DNA from: Mycobacterium marinum
GTDB taxonomy: Bacteria > Actinomycetota > Actinomycetes > Mycobacteriales > Mycobacteriaceae
DNA: 64,000 nt
Reading direction: 5' to 3'
Assembly: GCF_003391395.1 (NCBI RefSeq)
Contig: NZ_CP024190.1
Location: 1,674,001 to 1,738,000, forward strand
The notes under the pieces were generated by a model, which saw nothing but the letters and a program-made list of their open reading frames with translations, did not search any database and had not been told where the DNA came from. Within the stretch, counting starts at the first letter, position 1. The number at the start of each line of letters is the position of its first letter. A program made the translations under genes and the position numbers. Shown piece after piece: positions 61,546-64,000 of this stretch.

Positions 61546-63021
61546 TCACGATAGCGGCCATTCATGGACTGGGGCCCCGCTGCGCGCGTGCTCGACGTAT
61601 CGCCGGGTCATCTCGTGCAGCGCCGAGATGCGTTCCAGTCCGCGTTCTTCGAGGCGGCGCACCGTCTCCGTCTGCCAGGCCGCGCCGGTGCGGCCGCTGC
61701 GAACCCGCGCTTCGATGACACCGAGGTACCGGTCGCGGTCGTGGGCGTCCACGCCCCACGCGTCGAGTCCGGTCGCGGCGGCGGGCAACAGGACATCTCG
61801 GGTGAGCTGCGCTGCGGGCTGGTCGGTGCCCTGCCAACTCAATTGCGCCGCCAGCCCGTCGCGTGCCGCGCGGTGCAGGTCTCGCTCGGCCACCGCGAAG
61901 GGGATCTGTTCCCACGGAGTGCGGTCACTGTCTGCGATTGCGCGCACCAGCCCGTAGTAGAAGGCGGCATTGGCGACCATGTCGACGGCGGTGGGCCCGC
62001 TGGGCAGCACCCGGTTCTCGATTCGCAGCTGCGGGCTGCCGCCCTGGACGTCGTAAACGGGGCGGTTCCACTGCCACACCGTGCCGTTGTGCAGCCGAAG
62101 CTCATGGAGCACCGGAGCTCGCCCTGCCTCGAGGGCAGCGTCGGGATCTTCTGCCTCCAGGGTTGGGAACAGCGGCGGGTACTCGCGCACCAGGTGGTCG
62201 AAGAGGTCCACGGGGTCGCTGATCCACCCCTCCCCGAGCCGGACGCGCGCCGGTGCGCTGGCCTTGACCTCGCTGGGGCGGCGGGAGTCGAGTAGCTGCT
62301 CCACCAGCGTGATTCGGGTCTCCTGCCAGGCGTGCCGGCCGAGCAGGAAGGGGGAATTGGCGGCCACCGCGACCTGCGCTCCGGCGATCAGTTGGGCCGC
62401 GTTGAAGTAGGCCGCAAATCGGTCCCGGTGCGCCCGCAAGTGCAGCTGCAGGCTGGTTGCGGAGGCTTCGGGCGCGACCGAGTCGGTGGTGAATTCGACC
62501 GGCTCGGGTGCGTCGCTGATGTGCACTCGGAACGGCCGGTGTCGAGCGGTGCGGATGCGGCGGCTCAGCAGCTCGTAGCGCGGGTTGGTGGAGAGCCGTT
62601 CGGCGGTCATGTGGTCGGCGCTCAGGGTGGGAAGCATGCCAACCGCGATCAGGCGGGTGCCCAGGCTTTCGATCCGCGCGCCGGACCCGTCGAGCACGTC
62701 GGCAAGAAGTTGTTCGCTGTCCCGGAGCACGTGGCCCGTTAGCGGGTGGGGCGGCAGGTTCAACTCGACATTGAACTGGCCAAGCTCGTGCTGCATATCG
62801 GTTCGGTCCAAGGCCTGTAGAACCGCGTCGTTGACCAGTCGCGGCCGGCCCAGCGGGTCCACCAGGTCGAGTTCCACCTCCATGCCGATGGTGTCTTCGT
62901 GGCCGGCAAACCAGCCGGCCTCGACCATTTGCCGCAACACCGTGACTGAACGCGTGAGCCGGCGCCGGACGTCATCTCCGTGCCCGAGAACCAACGCGGA
63001 CGCGTCGATGCGATCACCCAC
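61546..63021 (-). CDS. GCS2-type glutamate-cysteine ligase family protein
   Basis: 491 residues. Family motifs: GMEVELDLVDPLGRP near the N-terminus, HELGQFNVELNLPP, LSTNPRYELLSRRI, SLQLHLRAHRDRFAAYFNAA and LRIENRVLPSGPTAVDMVANA. These ATP-grasp-related carboxylate-amine ligases join glutamate to an amine; mycobacteria make mycothiol rather than glutathione, so the substrate is probably not cysteine. The GTG at 63021 follows GGGAGGGAAGG. Confidence 0.85.
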   Translation of the reverse strand: MGDRIDASALVLGHGDDVRRRLTRSVTVLRQMVEAGWFAGHEDTIGMEVELDLVDPLGRPRLVNDAVLQALDRTDMQHELGQFNVELNLPPHPLTGHVLRDSEQLLADVLDGSGARIESLGTRLIAVGMLPTLSADHMTAERLSTNPRYELLSRRIRTARHRPFRVHISDAPEPVEFTTDSVAPEASATSLQLHLRAHRDRFAAYFNAAQLIAGAQVAVAANSPFLLGRHAWQETRITLVEQLLDSRRPSEVKASAPARVRLGEGWISDPVDLFDHLVREYPPLFPTLEAEDPDAALEAGRAPVLHELRLHNGTVWQWNRPVYDVQGGSPQLRIENRVLPSGPTAVDMVANAAFYYGLVRAIADSDRTPWEQIPFAVAERDLHRAARDGLAAQLSWQGTDQPAAQLTRDVLLPAAATGLDAWGVDAHDRDRYLGVIEARVRSGRTGAAWQTETVRRLEERGLERISALHEMTRRYVEHARSGAPVHEWPLS

Positions 63022-63086
63022 GGGCCTACCTTCCCTCCCGCACACCCGGCCATCAGTTGCTTCTGCCGGTATACCTAATTCGCAAA

Positions 63087-64000
63087 CTAGGCGTCATCGC
63101 GGGGTTTGGCGACTCGGACCCCGGATTGGGTGTGGGCGCCCACGGAAGGCCAGCACATACGCCACTCCCGCTCGCTGATCCCGCCGAGCGCCGTGCGGTC
63201 GGGTTCTTCGGTGGCATCGGGCGCGCGGCGCCTCGCGGCGATCGTGTCCTCGGCACGGCGCACCGAGTCCATGAACTCCAGGACCGCCGCCCGCAGCTCG
63301 CCTTCCGCATCGATGTCAGGTGACACCAAGACGGAGGTGAGCCTCGCCGGGACCAGGTCCATCGGCAGGCCAGCCCTGACTGCGCGTTCGATCACCTTCT
63401 GGGCCAGAGCCAACGCGGGCTGACCATGAAACAGATCGTGCATCACCGAGCCCGCCTGTTTGTCTGCCTTTTTGCCCTTCTCCCACTGCGCCACCTGCTC
63501 CTGGAATGAGGGCGAATTGCCCGCCAGCACTCCGCGGCGCCGGTTGCCCAGCTTGCGTATCAGGGTGTCGGCCACGTCATCGATGGTGAAGGGTCGTCGC
63601 GGCGCGTCCTGCGCGATCCGAGCCTGGAAAAGTACCTGCAGGAGCAAGGCGCCGAGTTCTTCGCGTAGCTGGTCGGCATCTGCGCTACGCAACGCATCCA
63701 GCAGCGCATAGGTTTGGCTCAGCAAATAGCGGCTAACCGAGACGTGGGTCTGCGCGGCTTCCCACGACCCCGCTGTGCGTAGTTCGTCCATTGCCGCAAC
63801 GGCATCGATCAGGCGCTCACCGCACTGTGGGTGCGGTATGGAGATCAGCCGGTCACCGGCGGCCAAACGTGCCGTAATCGCAGGATGTGTGGGATCGGAG
63901 GACAACAACACGGTGGCGTTGCCTCCGGCGCGCACGGGGCGCGCCGCGGGCAGCAGCCGAGTCAACGCGGCCGGTACTTCCTCGGTGTACTGCACCTGCT
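63087..64000 (-). CDS. MazG-like nucleotide pyrophosphohydrolase homologue lacking catalytic acids (5' end outside)
   Basis: The N-terminal end lies beyond the window; 302 residues are visible. The sequence follows mycobacterial MazG (DDVADTLIRKLGNRR, AQWEKGKKADKQ, GQPALALAQKVIERA), but the metal-binding helices read SQTYALLD (from residue 93) where EETYELLD is expected, and ELGALL (113-118) where ELGDLL is expected. The glutamates and aspartate that hold Mg are all replaced, so classical NTP pyrophosphatase activity should be lost. It is probably a second, diverged copy. Adjacent to the ligase with a 65-bp gap. Confidence 0.82.
   Translation of the reverse strand, partial: QVQYTEEVPAALTRLLPAARPVRAGGNATVLLSSDPTHPAITARLAAGDRLISIPHPQCGERLIDAVAAMDELRTAGSWEAAQTHVSVSRYLLSQTYALLDALRSADADQLREELGALLLQVLFQARIAQDAPRRPFTIDDVADTLIRKLGNRRRGVLAGNSPSFQEQVAQWEKGKKADKQAGSVMHDLFHGQPALALAQKVIERAVRAGLPMDLVPARLTSVLVSPDIDAEGELRAAVLEFMDSVRRAEDTIAARRRAPDATEEPDRTALGGISEREWRMCWPSVGAHTQSGVRVAKPRDDA

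Noticed and set aside
1..64000. CRISPR arrays and complete insertion sequences
   Set aside because: No regularly spaced direct repeats and no transposase genes with terminal inverted repeats were seen.

Overview
The window is a GC-rich chromosomal segment of a Mycobacterium, most likely a slow-growing non-tuberculous species. Four kinds of evidence point there: several PPE proteins (SVP and MPTR types) and a PE-aspartic protease, families expanded in slow growers; a complete DosR/DosS dormancy locus; an ssrA tmRNA encoding the tag ADSHQRDYALAA; and long collinearity with M. tuberculosis Rv3094c-Rv3107c and Rv3127-Rv3140. Several blocks differ from M. tuberculosis: feoAB, a stand-alone NRPS-type domain protein, a group III truncated haemoglobin, a PPE-type rather than PE-type LipY, and no moa1 cluster between agpS and the dormancy genes. 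Comparisons with other species are from memory of the families; no search was run.

Layout. 1-8.9 kb: 3' end of a PPE gene, a gene-poor stretch, a feoA-feoB-NifU-domain operon behind an IdeR-like box, a solitary condensation/epimerisation-type protein, and a decayed acetolactate synthase. 8.9-15.7 kb: fadE23-fadE24 with a strong palindromic operator, hisN, a small membrane protein, and two PPE-SVP genes (PPE51-like and a sister). 15.7-24.4 kb: dormancy region with a universal stress protein, dosR, dosS, an Acg-type nitroreductase, tgs1, a truncated haemoglobin, a PNPOx-like protein and a second nitroreductase; DosR-type boxes lie before the USP gene and between the nitroreductase and tgs1. 24.4-33.9 kb: frameshifted 13E12-type HNH gene, agpS, fprA, prfB, an MscS channel, a Pro-rich protein, ftsE-ftsX, smpB. 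33.9-39.8 kb: the least explained block, a large WXG/TPR-region-type protein translationally coupled to a lipoprotein, divergent from a TPR-AAA+ ATPase coupled to a TPR membrane protein. 39.8-48.1 kb: DinB-like protein, tmRNA, PE aspartic protease, small secreted proteins, MspA-family protein, VOC protein, PadR regulator with divergent target. 48.1-57.6 kb: PPE-LipY, glutaminase, a probable DosR-controlled PNPOx protein, PPE-MPTR, PhyH dioxygenase, small secreted proteins, GH5-like hydrolase. 57.6-64 kb: HxlR regulator divergent from a three-gene redox operon, a GCS2-type ligase, and a MazG homologue that has lost its catalytic acids.

Functional themes: iron uptake and Fe-S handling; hypoxia response with triacylglycerol storage (Tgs1) and its possible re-use (LipY); ribosome rescue (smpB/ssrA) and cell division (ftsEX); and cell-envelope or secreted PE/PPE proteins.
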